Shown here in pieces: positions 26,052-34,983 of a stretch of DNA of 64,000 nt. Origin of the DNA: Pseudomonas thivervalensis (GTDB taxonomy: Bacteria > Pseudomonadota > Gammaproteobacteria > Pseudomonadales > Pseudomonadaceae); assembly GCF_001269655.1 (NCBI RefSeq), contig NZ_LHVE01000007.1:186001-250000 (forward strand). The letters are read 5' to 3'. Made by a program: the position numbers and the translations under genes. The notes below the pieces were generated by a model. That model was not told where the DNA came from. It did no database searches and worked only from the letters and a program-made list of their open reading frames with translations. How positions within the stretch are numbered: the stretch's first letter is position 1; each line of letters begins with the position of its first letter.

Positions 26052-26067
26052 TGGAAGGCTTCTTGCA
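26052..26067 (+). promoter_or_regulatory. Sigma-54 promoter of flhA
   Basis: TGGAAG, 5 bases, TTGCA: invariant GG and GC correctly spaced with a perfect -12 box, 61 bases before the flhA start. FleQ/RpoN control of flhA is established in P. aeruginosa. Confidence 0.8.
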
Positions 26068-26128
26068 ATACCCCGCCTGCGCCCCTTCCGGGCGTCAAAA
26101 GTTTGCTTCACAGGAACGGGGAATATTG

Positions 26129-28258
26129 GTGGATCGCTCTCAGTTGTTCAGCGCCGCGCGCAGCAATGTCGTAGACCTCAGCCGGGGTAATCTGGGCGTG
26201 CCGCTGTTGCTGCTGGTCATGCTTGCCATGATGATGCTGCCGATGCCGCCGTTCCTGCTGGACGTGTTCTTCACGTTCAACATCGCCTTGTCGATCGTCG
26301 TGCTGCTGGTCTGCGTATACGCCCTGCGGCCGTTGGATTTCGCCGTATTCCCGACCATCCTGCTGGTGGCCACGCTGTTGCGCCTGGCGCTGAACGTGGC
26401 GTCCACCCGGGTGGTCATGCTCCACGGCCAGGACGGCCACGCCGCCGCCGGTAAGGTGATCCAGGCTTTCGGTGAAGTGGTGATCGGCGGCAACTACGTG
26501 GTCGGTATCGTGGTTTTCGCCATCTTGATGATCATCAACTTCGTCGTGGTGACCAAGGGCGCCGGACGTATTTCCGAGGTGAGCGCGCGTTTCACCCTCG
26601 ATGCGATGCCCGGCAAGCAGATGGCGATCGACGCCGACCTCAACGCCGGCCTGATCGACCAGAGCCAGGCCAAGCTGCGTCGTCTGGAAGTGGCCCAGGA
26701 AGCCGAGTTCTACGGTTCCATGGACGGTGCGAGCAAATTCGTGCGCGGTGACGCCATCGCCGGCCTGTTGATTCTGTTCATCAACCTGATCGGCGGCATG
26801 GCTGTCGGCATCTTCCAGCATGGCATGACCTTCGGCGATGCGGGCAAGGTCTACGCCTTGCTGACGATTGGTGACGGTTTGGTGGCGCAATTGCCATCAC
26901 TGTTGTTATCCACAGCGGCGGCGATCATGGTGACCCGTGCTTCGGGCTCCGAAGACATGGGCAAGCAGATCGGCCGGCAGATGTTCGCCTCGCCCAAGGC
27001 TCTGGCTGTTGCCGCCGGCCTGATGGCGGTGATGGGCCTGGTGCCTGGCATGCCGCACGTTTCCTTCCTGAGCATGGCGGCCATGGCGGCCGGTGGTGCC
27101 TACCTGTTCTGGAAGAAGCAGAACGTGCAGAAAGTCCAGGCCCTGCAAGAGGTCAAGCGCCAGCAGGAACTGTTGCCGTCGCCGGCCCGCGCCATGGAAA
27201 CCAAGGAGTTGGGCTGGGATGACGTGACCCCGATCGACATGATCGGCCTGGAAGTCGGCTATCGCCTGATTCCGTTGGTCGACCGTAACCAGGGGGGACA
27301 GTTGCTGGCGCGGATCAAGGGGGTGCGCAAGAAGCTCTCCCAGGACCTGGGCTTCCTGATGCCCACCGTGCATATCCGCGACAACCTCGACCTGGCGCCG
27401 AGCGCCTATCGCCTGACGTTGATGGGGGTGATCCTGGCCGAAGCCGAGATCTACCCCGACCGTGAACTGGCGATCAACCCTGGCCAGGTCTACGGCAGCC
27501 TCAACGGCATTACCGCCAAGGATCCGGCTTTCGGCCTGGAAGCGGTGTGGATCGAAATCAGCCAGCGGGCCCAGGCCCAGTCCCTCGGTTATACCGTGGT
27601 GGACGCCAGTACCGTGGTGGCGACCCACTTGAACCAGATCCTGTACAAGCACTCCAGCGAGCTGATTGGCCACGAAGAAGTCCAGCAACTCCTGCAAGTA
27701 CTGGCCAAAGGCTCGCCGAAGCTGGCCGAAGAGCTGGTGCCGGGCGTGGTTTCGTTGTCGCAGTTGCTGAAGGTGCTGCAGGCGCTGCTGGCCGAACAAG
27801 TGCCTGTGCGCGACATACGCAGTATTGCCGAAGCCATCGCCAACAACGCGTCCAAGAGTCAAGATACCGCCGCCTTGGTGGCCGCCGTGCGCGTCGGCGT
27901 GTCCCGTGCAATCGTCCAAAGCATTGTAGGCACTGAGTCTGAGCTGCCTGTGATCACCTTGGAGCCAAGGTTGGAACAGATATTGCTCAATAGTCTGCAG
28001 AAGGCAGGACAAGGCTCGGAAGAGGGTGTTCTGCTGGAGCCAAGCATGGCCGAGAAGCTGCAGCGTTCGCTGATCGATGCAGCCCAGCGGCAAGAGATGC
28101 AAGGCCAACCGGTGATCCTGCTGGTGGCCGGTCCGATTCGCGCGATGCTCTCGCGATTCGGTCGCCTCGCGGTCCCGGGGCTGCATGTGCTGGCGTACCA
28201 GGAAATACCGGACAACAAGCAAGTGACCATCGTTGCGACAGTAGGGCCCAACGGCTGA
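26129..28258 (+). CDS. flhA: Flagellar export protein FlhA
   Basis: FlhA (709 residues) forms the nonameric export ring and proton-driven gate. The N-terminal half has eight transmembrane segments with the FHIPEP signature region (LNVASTRVVM, GKQMAIDADLNAGLI). The cytoplasmic half (from about 350) binds chaperone-substrate pairs. I chose GTG 26129 (encoding MDRSQLFSAARSN) with CGGGGA six bases upstream. The frame is open back to TTG 26051, but that region contains the sigma-54 promoter and cannot be coding in the main transcript. Confidence 0.97.
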   Translation: MDRSQLFSAARSNVVDLSRGNLGVPLLLLVMLAMMMLPMPPFLLDVFFTFNIALSIVVLLVCVYALRPLDFAVFPTILLVATLLRLALNVASTRVVMLHGQDGHAAAGKVIQAFGEVVIGGNYVVGIVVFAILMIINFVVVTKGAGRISEVSARFTLDAMPGKQMAIDADLNAGLIDQSQAKLRRLEVAQEAEFYGSMDGASKFVRGDAIAGLLILFINLIGGMAVGIFQHGMTFGDAGKVYALLTIGDGLVAQLPSLLLSTAAAIMVTRASGSEDMGKQIGRQMFASPKALAVAAGLMAVMGLVPGMPHVSFLSMAAMAAGGAYLFWKKQNVQKVQALQEVKRQQELLPSPARAMETKELGWDDVTPIDMIGLEVGYRLIPLVDRNQGGQLLARIKGVRKKLSQDLGFLMPTVHIRDNLDLAPSAYRLTLMGVILAEAEIYPDRELAINPGQVYGSLNGITAKDPAFGLEAVWIEISQRAQAQSLGYTVVDASTVVATHLNQILYKHSSELIGHEEVQQLLQVLAKGSPKLAEELVPGVVSLSQLLKVLQALLAEQVPVRDIRSIAEAIANNASKSQDTAALVAAVRVGVSRAIVQSIVGTESELPVITLEPRLEQILLNSLQKAGQGSEEGVLLEPSMAEKLQRSLIDAAQRQEMQGQPVILLVAGPIRAMLSRFGRLAVPGLHVLAYQEIPDNKQVTIVATVGPNG

Positions 28259-28269
28259 GGTAGTGGTTT

Positions 28270-29619
28270 ATGCAAGTGAAGCGTTTTTTCGCCGCAGACA
28301 TGCGTCAGGCCATGAAACTGGTTCGTGACGAGCTGGGCGCTGAAGCAGCCATCATTGGCAACCGTCGTATCGCCGGCGGTGTCGAGCTGACGGCGGCCCT
28401 GGATTACAAATTGTCGGCGCTGGCTCCACGGATTCCGAACATGGAACTCGAAGACGAGCTGCGCAAGACCCAATCGCGCATCGCCAGCGCCCAGGCCGAA
28501 CTGAGCCTGCGCAGCAGCGAAGGCGAGGGTGCCGCGGGCACCAATCGTCAATTGTTCGCCGGTCAGCCGCTGACCGCCGGCCTGCCGTTGACCGCTGCCG
28601 AGCCGCTGATCGAACAGGCCCAGGCCGAACCGCGTCGTCCGGAGCCGGCACCCGCCGCGCCTGCCCGCGGGGTCGACCCGCGCGCCCTGGACTCGATGCG
28701 CTTCGAACTCAACAGCCTGCGCGAGCTGATGGAAGTCCAGCTCGGCTCCCTGGCCTGGAACCAGCTGCAAGGCAGCCGTCCGGCCCAGGCCAACCTGTGG
28801 CGTCGCCTGCAACGCATTGGCTTGTCCGGCCCGTTGTCCCGCGACCTGCTGGCACTGATCAATGGTATCGAAGAGCCGCGCCAGGCCTGGCGCATGCTGC
28901 TGGCGCACCTGGCACGCATGATCGCCACGCCGGAAGTCGAGCCGCTGGAAGAGGGCGGGGTGATTGCCATGGTCGGCCCTGCCGGCATGGGCAAGACCAC
29001 CACCCTGGCCAAGCTCGCCGCCCGTTATGTACTCAAGTACGGCGCCCAGAGCATTGCCCTGGTGAGCATGGACAGTTTCCGCATCGGTGCCCAGGAACAA
29101 CTCAAGACCCTGGGCCGGATCCTCAATGTGTCGGTGACCCATGTGGATCCGGGCCAATCCCTGGCCCAGGCGCTGGAGCCGCTGCTGCGCAAACGCGTCG
29201 TGCTGATCGATACCGCGGGCCTGCAAGCCAGCGATCCGGCCCTGCGCATGCAGCTCGAAAGCCTGGCCGGACGCGGTATCAAGTCAAAAAATTATCTCGT
29301 GTTGGCAACCACCAGCCAGAAACAGGTTCTAACCGCCGCATACCACAGCTACAAACGCTGCGGGCTGGCCGGCTGCATCCTGACTAAGCTGGACGAAACG
29401 GCAAGCCTGGGCGAGGTGTTGAGCCTGGCGATCGGTCATGAACTGCCGGTGGCCTACCTGACCGATGGGCCGCGGATCCCGGATGATTTGCATCTGCCGC
29501 GCCGTCATCAACTGGTCAGTCGTGCCGTGAGTGTGCAAATGCAGGAAGAACCCAGCGAAGAAGCCATGGCTGACATGTTCGCTGATATCTACCACAGCCC
29601 GACCAAGCAGGTTGGCTGA
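28270..29619 (+). CDS. flhF: Flagellar placement GTPase FlhF
   Basis: FlhF (449 residues) is an SRP-type GTPase that marks the cell pole for flagellar assembly. It has a basic N-terminus (MQVKRFFAADMRQAMKLVRDELG), a variable linker, and the N-G domains with Walker A GPAGMGKTTTLAKLAA, DTAGLQ and TKLDETASLG. FlhF with FleN sets flagellar place and number. It is 11 bases after flhA, in one operon. Confidence 0.98.
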   Translation: MQVKRFFAADMRQAMKLVRDELGAEAAIIGNRRIAGGVELTAALDYKLSALAPRIPNMELEDELRKTQSRIASAQAELSLRSSEGEGAAGTNRQLFAGQPLTAGLPLTAAEPLIEQAQAEPRRPEPAPAAPARGVDPRALDSMRFELNSLRELMEVQLGSLAWNQLQGSRPAQANLWRRLQRIGLSGPLSRDLLALINGIEEPRQAWRMLLAHLARMIATPEVEPLEEGGVIAMVGPAGMGKTTTLAKLAARYVLKYGAQSIALVSMDSFRIGAQEQLKTLGRILNVSVTHVDPGQSLAQALEPLLRKRVVLIDTAGLQASDPALRMQLESLAGRGIKSKNYLVLATTSQKQVLTAAYHSYKRCGLAGCILTKLDETASLGEVLSLAIGHELPVAYLTDGPRIPDDLHLPRRHQLVSRAVSVQMQEEPSEEAMADMFADIYHSPTKQVG

Positions 29620-29626
29620 GGTAATC

Positions 29627-29725
29627 ATGAATATTTTTTGTACCTACATCGATGGTCTGCCATGCATTGTTCCTTATGCGAACGCGCAGCCAGTAATGTG
29701 GCCTCCGTCTAAGAAGACAAGGTAA
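29627..29725 (+). CDS. Possible 32-residue peptide between flhF and fleN
   Basis: This short open frame has ATG 29627 five bases after a GAGG ribosome site that overlaps the flhF stop, and it ends 9 bases before fleN. The peptide starts MNIFCTYIDGLPCIVPYANA and ends in a basic PPSKKTR. It matches no family I know. Its first codons are AT-rich compared with the neighbours. It may be a leader that couples fleN translation to flhF, or chance. Confidence 0.35.
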   Translation: MNIFCTYIDGLPCIVPYANAQPVMWPPSKKTR

Positions 29726-29734
29726 AGAACGAAC

Positions 29735-30565
29735 ATGGGCAGCATGCATCCCGTACAGGTGATCGCGGTGACCGGCGGCAAAGGTGGCGTCGGGAAGACT
29801 AACGTGTCAGTGAACTTGTCCCTGGCTCTGGCAGAGCTTGGCCGACGGGTCATGCTGCTGGACGCCGACCTGGGCCTGGCGAACGTCGACGTGTTGCTGG
29901 GGCTTACCCCCAAACGCACCCTGGCTGACGTGATCGAAGGCCGTTGCGAACTGCGCGACGTGCTGTTGCAGGGGCCGGGCGGGATTCGCATCGTGCCGGC
30001 TGCCTCCGGCACCCAGAGCATGGTTCACCTGACTCCGGCGCAGCACGCGGGCCTGATCCAGGCCTTCAGCGACATCGGCGACAACCTCGATGTGCTGGTG
30101 ATCGACACCGCGGCTGGCATCGGCGACTCGGTCGTCAGTTTCGTGCGCGCCGCCCAGGAAGTGCTGCTGGTGGTCTGCGACGAACCGACGTCCATCACCG
30201 ACGCCTACGCCCTGATCAAACTGCTTAACCGCGACTATGGCATGAACCGCTTCCGCGTCCTGGCCAACATGGCCCAGAGCCCACAGGAAGGACGCAACCT
30301 GTTCGCCAAGTTGACCAAGGTCACCGATCGCTTCCTGGACGTCGCCCTACAATACGTCGGCGCAGTGCCTTACGACGAAAGCGTCCGCAAGGCCGTCCAG
30401 AAGCAACGTGCCGTTTATGAAGCCTTTCCACGTTCCAAATGCGCGCTGGCGTTCAAGGCGATCGCCCAGAAGGTCGATACTTGGCCACTGCCGGCCAACC
30501 CCCGCGGGCATCTGGAATTTTTCGTCGAGCGTCTTGTGCAACAAACAGCAGGGCCCGTGTTATGA
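29735..30565 (+). CDS. fleN: Flagellar number regulator FleN (FlhG)
   Basis: FleN (276 residues) is a MinD/ParA-type ATPase that binds FleQ and limits flagellar number. The deviant Walker A motif GGKGGVGKTNVSVNL lies near residue 15, and the A' and Walker B regions read MLLDADLGLANVDVLLGL and DVLVIDTAAG. The basic C-terminus suits membrane or partner binding. It overlaps fliA by 4 bases (ATGA). Confidence 0.98.
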   Translation: MGSMHPVQVIAVTGGKGGVGKTNVSVNLSLALAELGRRVMLLDADLGLANVDVLLGLTPKRTLADVIEGRCELRDVLLQGPGGIRIVPAASGTQSMVHLTPAQHAGLIQAFSDIGDNLDVLVIDTAAGIGDSVVSFVRAAQEVLLVVCDEPTSITDAYALIKLLNRDYGMNRFRVLANMAQSPQEGRNLFAKLTKVTDRFLDVALQYVGAVPYDESVRKAVQKQRAVYEAFPRSKCALAFKAIAQKVDTWPLPANPRGHLEFFVERLVQQTAGPVL

Positions 30566-31305
30566 CAGCCAGCGGTTACAACCATCTCTACAAAAAATCG
30601 GCACGGGACGCCCAGTACGAATTGATCGAGCGTTATGCGCCACTGGTCAAGCGTATCGCCTATCACTTGCTGGCGCGGTTGCCGGCCAGTGTCCAGGTCG
30701 AGGACTTGATCCAGGCCGGCATGATCGGCCTGCTTGAAGTGTCGAACAAATACGACGCCAGCAAAGGCGCCAGCTTCGAGACTTATGCCGGGATTCGCAT
30801 TCGCGGGGCGATGCTCGATGAAGTCCGCAAGGGCGATTGGGCACCGCGTTCGGTGCACCGCAATACCCGCATGGTCAGTGACGCAATTCGGGCAATTGAA
30901 GCGAAAACCGGGCGTGACGCTAAAGATCACGAGGTTGCGGCCGAACTCCAGTTGAGTCTCGATGATTATTACGGGATTTTGAACGATACCTTGGGCAGCC
31001 GCCTGTTCAGTTTCGACGACCTGCTGCAGGACGGCGAACACGAAGGGCTGCATGAGGATGGCGCAAGTGCTCACATGGAGCCATCGCGTGACCTGGAAGA
31101 TGAACGTTTCCAGAGCGCGCTGGCGGATGCGATTGCCAATTTGCCGGAGCGTGAGCGACTGGTCTTGGCGCTGTACTACGACGAAGAGCTGAACCTCAAG
31201 GAAATCGGTGAGGTCCTGGGGGTCAGCGAATCGCGGGTCAGCCAGTTACACAGCCAGTGCGCGGCCCGTTTGCGGGGGCGTTTGGGGGAGTGGCGAGCGC
31301 GTTGA
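30562..31305 (+). CDS. fliA: Flagellar sigma factor FliA (sigma-28)
   Basis: FliA (247 residues) transcribes flagellin and other late genes and is held by FlgM until the hook is finished. Region 2 reads YAPLVKRIAYHLLARLPASV and then GMIGLLEV, region 3 follows, and region 4 ends in YYDEELNLKEIGEVLGVSES. I chose ATG 30562, which overlaps the fleN stop, over upstream in-frame codons inside fleN. It serves the sigma-28 promoters before fliC and fliS. Confidence 0.98.
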   Translation: MTASGYNHLYKKSARDAQYELIERYAPLVKRIAYHLLARLPASVQVEDLIQAGMIGLLEVSNKYDASKGASFETYAGIRIRGAMLDEVRKGDWAPRSVHRNTRMVSDAIRAIEAKTGRDAKDHEVAAELQLSLDDYYGILNDTLGSRLFSFDDLLQDGEHEGLHEDGASAHMEPSRDLEDERFQSALADAIANLPERERLVLALYYDEELNLKEIGEVLGVSESRVSQLHSQCAARLRGRLGEWRAR

Positions 31306-31410
31306 CAGGCAGTGTGGGGACACTGCGAACGAGGCTGGCCTGGCAGGTTCTGCGCCAGTCTCCATCCGTTGTGCTCCAGACCGTTGTCGAGTGTTGTGCC
31401 GGATTGATTG

Positions 31411-31440
31411 AAATGGCGCGTCCAGGTGCTGGGCGCGTTT
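31411..31440 (+). terminator. Possible terminator between fliA and cheY
   Basis: A hairpin (GGCGCGTCCAG / CTGGGCGCG, one G-T pair, 3-base loop) is followed by only three T. It may attenuate flhA-operon transcripts before the chemotaxis genes. No clear sigma-28 or sigma-54 element was found before cheY. Confidence 0.45.
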
Positions 31441-31472
31441 AAGACTGCTTGGAGGTCGAATTGGACAAGAAC

Positions 31473-31844
31473 ATGAAAATCCTCATCGTTGATGACTTCT
31501 CAACGATGCGGCGGATCATTAAAAACCTGTTGCGTGACCTTGGGTTCACCAACACGGCCGAAGCAGATGACGGGACCACTGCGCTCCCGATGCTGCACAG
31601 TGGCAACTTCGATTTTCTGGTCACCGACTGGAACATGCCGGGCATGACCGGCATCGACCTGCTGCGCCAGGTGCGTGCCGACGAAAAACTCAAGCACCTC
31701 CCGGTGCTGATGGTGACTGCCGAAGCCAAGCGCGAGCAGATCATCGAAGCGGCCCAGGCCGGTGTAAACGGCTATGTGGTCAAACCCTTCACGGCCCAGG
31801 CGTTGAAAGAGAAGATCGAAAAAATCTTCGAACGCATCGGTTAA
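31473..31844 (+). CDS. cheY: Chemotaxis response regulator CheY
   Basis: CheY-P binds FliM to change motor rotation. The 123-residue single receiver domain has Asp7/Asp8, phospho-acceptor Asp52 in VTDWNMPGM and Lys103 in VVKPFT. I give the customary ATG ([10 protein letters not shown]). The best ribosome site, GGAGG at 31451-31455, is placed for TTG 31461, which would add MDKN. It opens the chemotaxis operon, 18 bases before cheZ. Confidence 0.97.
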   Translation: MKILIVDDFSTMRRIIKNLLRDLGFTNTAEADDGTTALPMLHSGNFDFLVTDWNMPGMTGIDLLRQVRADEKLKHLPVLMVTAEAKREQIIEAAQAGVNGYVVKPFTAQALKEKIEKIFERIG

Positions 31845-31862
31845 CGGCGCCACGGGGGAGCT

Positions 31863-32648
31863 ATGGACAACGAATCTTCAATGGGCGATTTCGAATCGAC
31901 CCTGAAAAAACATGCCCGCGAACTGGTCGACAGCCTTGAAAAAGGTCGCTTTGGCGATGCGGTTCAAATGATCCATGAGCTCAACCAGACCCGTGACCGT
32001 GGTCTGTATCAGGAAGTGGGCAAGCTCACGCGTGAATTGCACAGCGCGATTGTCAATTTCCAGATCGACCCGCACATGCCGCAGGCCGAGGAAGTCTCGC
32101 AGATCACCGACGCCACTGAGCGCCTGGGGTATGTGGTCAAGCTGACCGAGGCCGCGGCGAACCGCACCATGGACCTGGTGGAAAGCGCAACGCCGCTGGT
32201 CAATGGCCTGAGCGAAGAAGCCCAGGCCTTGAGCAGCGACTGGGGCCGGTTCATGCGTCGCGAGGTCGGTGCTGAAGAGTTTCGGGAGCTGGCCCGTCGG
32301 GTCGACGGTTTCCTGACGCGCAGCAGCAACGAGAACCGCGCCGTGGCCAGCAACCTCAACGACATTCTGCTGGCCCAGGACTATCAAGACCTGACCGGCC
32401 AGGTGATCAAGCGAGTGACCCAACTGGTCACCGAAGTGGAAAGCAACCTGCTCAAACTGGTGTTGATGGCTAGCCAGGTCGACCGCTTTGCAGGCATCGA
32501 ACACGACCGTGAAGCGATGCTTGCTGAAAAAGATCCACAAAAACATCTCTCTCAGGGTGAAGGTCCGCAAATTCATGCCGATAAAAGAGAAGACGTTATG
32601 TCCGGTCAGGACGATGTGGACGATTTGCTGTCCAGCCTTGGATTTTGA
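31863..32648 (+). CDS. cheZ: CheY-P phosphatase CheZ
   Basis: CheZ (261 residues) resets the chemotaxis signal by dephosphorylating CheY-P. The long four-helix region has the catalytic segment LAQDYQDLTGQVIKRV, with the glutamine expected to enter the CheY site. The C-terminal CheY-binding tail DDVDDLLSSLGF is intact after a flexible charged linker. GGGGGAG precedes the ATG. Confidence 0.96.
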   Translation: MDNESSMGDFESTLKKHARELVDSLEKGRFGDAVQMIHELNQTRDRGLYQEVGKLTRELHSAIVNFQIDPHMPQAEEVSQITDATERLGYVVKLTEAAANRTMDLVESATPLVNGLSEEAQALSSDWGRFMRREVGAEEFRELARRVDGFLTRSSNENRAVASNLNDILLAQDYQDLTGQVIKRVTQLVTEVESNLLKLVLMASQVDRFAGIEHDREAMLAEKDPQKHLSQGEGPQIHADKREDVMSGQDDVDDLLSSLGF

Positions 32649-32676
32649 TTTAGCCCTATTTTAGGAGCAGCCATTA

Positions 32677-34935
32677 ATGAGCTTCGGCGCCGATGAAGAG
32701 ATCCTTCAGGATTTCCTGGTTGAGGCCGGCGAGATTCTAGAGCAACTGTCCGAACAGCTGGTCGAGCTGGAAAGCCGACCTGATGATGCGGATCTGCTCA
32801 ATGCAATTTTTCGCGGTTTCCACACTGTAAAAGGAGGCGCCGGCTTTCTCCAGCTCAACGAGCTGGTGGAGTGCTGTCACATTGCCGAGAACGTGTTCGA
32901 CATCCTGCGCAAGGGTGAGCGTCGCGTTGATTCGGAATTGATGGACGTGGTGCTCGAAGCGCTGGATGCGGTCAACAGCATGTTCAGCGAAGTGCGTGAG
33001 CGCTCGCCGATTACCCCTGCCACTCCCGAGCTGCTCGCCGCGCTGTCGCGCCTGGCCGAGCCGCAATCGGCTGACGAAGCGGCGCCAGTTGTCGAGGCGG
33101 CGGTTGAAGAACCGGTCGCCGAGGCATCGGGCGATATCACCGATAATGAATTCGAACAGTTGCTGGACTCCCTGAGTGCCGTCAAGGCCCAGGCCGAGGC
33201 GCCAGTTGCCCAGGCTGCTCCTGTTGCGCAGGCCGCCGATGGGCCTGCCAGCGACGAAATCACCGATGCCGAATTCGAATCGCTGCTCGATCAGCTTCAC
33301 GGCAAGGGCCAGTTCGCGCCGGATGCCGTTGTTCCGACAGCCGCCCCGGCCGCCCCAAAAGCGGCGGGCGACAGCTCGGACATCACCGACGACGAATTCG
33401 AAGCCTTGCTCGACCAGTTGCATGGCAAGGGCAACTTTGCCGTTGACGCGCTGGATTCGGCCATCGCTTCGGCACCGACGCCGGCCAAGCCCGCTGCCGC
33501 TGCCGCAGGTAGCGACCTGATCAGCGACCACGAATTCGAATCACTGCTCGATGAGCTGCACGGCAAGGGCAAGTTCAGCGAAGTCGGTACCGCTTCCGCT
33601 GCGCCTGCTGCCGCCACGGCGGCTGCACCGGCGGCCAAGGTTGCGCCCAAACCCGCCGCCAAGGCACCGGAACCCAAGGCGGAACCCGCCAAGCCTGCCG
33701 CCGCTGCTGCACCGGCGCCCGCCCGGGCTCCGGCGGCGCCTCCAGCGGAAAAACCGGCGAGCGAAGCCGAGACCACCGTTCGGGTCGACACCGCACGCCT
33801 GGATGAGATCATGAACATGGTCGGCGAACTGGTGCTGGTGCGTAACCGTCTGGTGCGCCTGGGCCTCAACAGTCAGGACGAAGCCATGTCCAAGGCCGTG
33901 TCCAACCTCGACGTGGTCACGGCGGATCTGCAGACCGCGGTCATGAAGACCCGGATGCAGCCGATCAAGAAAGTCTTCGGGCGCTTCCCGCGCCTGGTTC
34001 GTGACCTGGCTCGCCAGCTCAAGAAAGAAATCAACCTGGAACTGGTGGGTGAAGAGACCGACCTCGACAAGAACCTTGTCGAGGCCTTGGCCGACCCGCT
34101 GGTCCACTTGGTGCGCAACGCGGTCGATCACGGCATTGAGTCGCCGGAAGAGCGCGAAGCCTCGGGCAAGGTCCGCGGTGGCAAGGTGATTCTGGCCGCC
34201 GAGCAGGAGGGCGATCATATCCTGCTGTCGATCTCCGACGACGGCAAAGGCATGGACCCGAACGTGTTGCGTTCCATCGCGGTGAAACGCGGTGTGATGG
34301 ACAAGGATGCCGCCGACCGCCTGAGCGACACCGAGTGCTACAACCTGATCTTCGCCCCAGGCTTCTCGACCAAGACCGAGATTTCCGATGTGTCGGGTCG
34401 TGGCGTGGGCATGGATGTGGTGAAAACCAAGATTTCCCAGCTCAACGGTTCGATCAACATCTACTCGACCAAGGGCCAGGGCTCGAAGATCGTCATCAAG
34501 GTCCCATTGACCCTGGCGATCATGCCGACCCTGATGGTGATGCTGGGCAACCAGGCCTTCGCCTTCCCACTGGTCAACGTCAACGAGATCTTCCACCTCG
34601 ACCTGTCGCGCACCAACGTGGTGGACGGCCAGGAAGTGGTCATCGTTCGGGACAAGGCCTTGCCGTTGTTCTACCTCAAGCGCTGGCTGGTCAGCTCCGC
34701 GGCGCATGTGGAGCAGGGCGAAGGCCACGTGGTGATCCTTTCGGTGGGCACCCAGCGGATCGGCTTCGTCGTCGACCAGTTGGTGGGCCAGGAAGAAGTG
34801 GTCATCAAGCCGTTGGGCAAGATGCTCCAGGGCACCCCGGGTATGTCCGGCGCCACCATCACCGGCGACGGTCGCATCGCGTTGATCCTCGATGTGCCGA
34901 GCATGCTCAAGCGTTACGCCGCCCGGCGTATTTGA
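32677..34935 (+). CDS. cheA: Chemotaxis histidine kinase CheA
   Basis: CheA (752 residues) is the core kinase that phosphorylates CheY and CheB. It has the P1/HPt domain (1-105, His49 in FHTVKGGAGF) and a very long Ala/Pro-rich linker (about 125-365). Then come dimerisation P3, the P4 kinase domain (NAVDHGIESPEER, DDGKGMD, GRGVGMDVV) and the C-terminal P5/CheW-like domain. A standard P2 domain is not evident. In its place are four copies of an acidic motif of the form DITDxEFExLLDxLHGKG starting at residues 153, 194, 235 and 281. Confidence 0.97.
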   Translation: MSFGADEEILQDFLVEAGEILEQLSEQLVELESRPDDADLLNAIFRGFHTVKGGAGFLQLNELVECCHIAENVFDILRKGERRVDSELMDVVLEALDAVNSMFSEVRERSPITPATPELLAALSRLAEPQSADEAAPVVEAAVEEPVAEASGDITDNEFEQLLDSLSAVKAQAEAPVAQAAPVAQAADGPASDEITDAEFESLLDQLHGKGQFAPDAVVPTAAPAAPKAAGDSSDITDDEFEALLDQLHGKGNFAVDALDSAIASAPTPAKPAAAAAGSDLISDHEFESLLDELHGKGKFSEVGTASAAPAAATAAAPAAKVAPKPAAKAPEPKAEPAKPAAAAAPAPARAPAAPPAEKPASEAETTVRVDTARLDEIMNMVGELVLVRNRLVRLGLNSQDEAMSKAVSNLDVVTADLQTAVMKTRMQPIKKVFGRFPRLVRDLARQLKKEINLELVGEETDLDKNLVEALADPLVHLVRNAVDHGIESPEEREASGKVRGGKVILAAEQEGDHILLSISDDGKGMDPNVLRSIAVKRGVMDKDAADRLSDTECYNLIFAPGFSTKTEISDVSGRGVGMDVVKTKISQLNGSINIYSTKGQGSKIVIKVPLTLAIMPTLMVMLGNQAFAFPLVNVNEIFHLDLSRTNVVDGQEVVIVRDKALPLFYLKRWLVSSAAHVEQGEGHVVILSVGTQRIGFVVDQLVGQEEVVIKPLGKMLQGTPGMSGATITGDGRIALILDVPSMLKRYAARRI
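33133..33580 (+). repeat. In-frame 41-codon repeats in the CheA linker
   Basis: Four direct repeats encode I(T/S)DxEFExLLDxL, three of them continuing HGKG(Q/N/K)F. Units start at 33133, 33256, 33379 and 33517, so the period is 123, 123 and 138 bases. The DNA between units is Ala/Pro-coding and less conserved. Confidence 0.85.
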
Positions 34936-34983
34936 TTCTGGAGGGGCGTGGCCCAGGGCCACGTCTCGTCTAACGGAGTGTTT

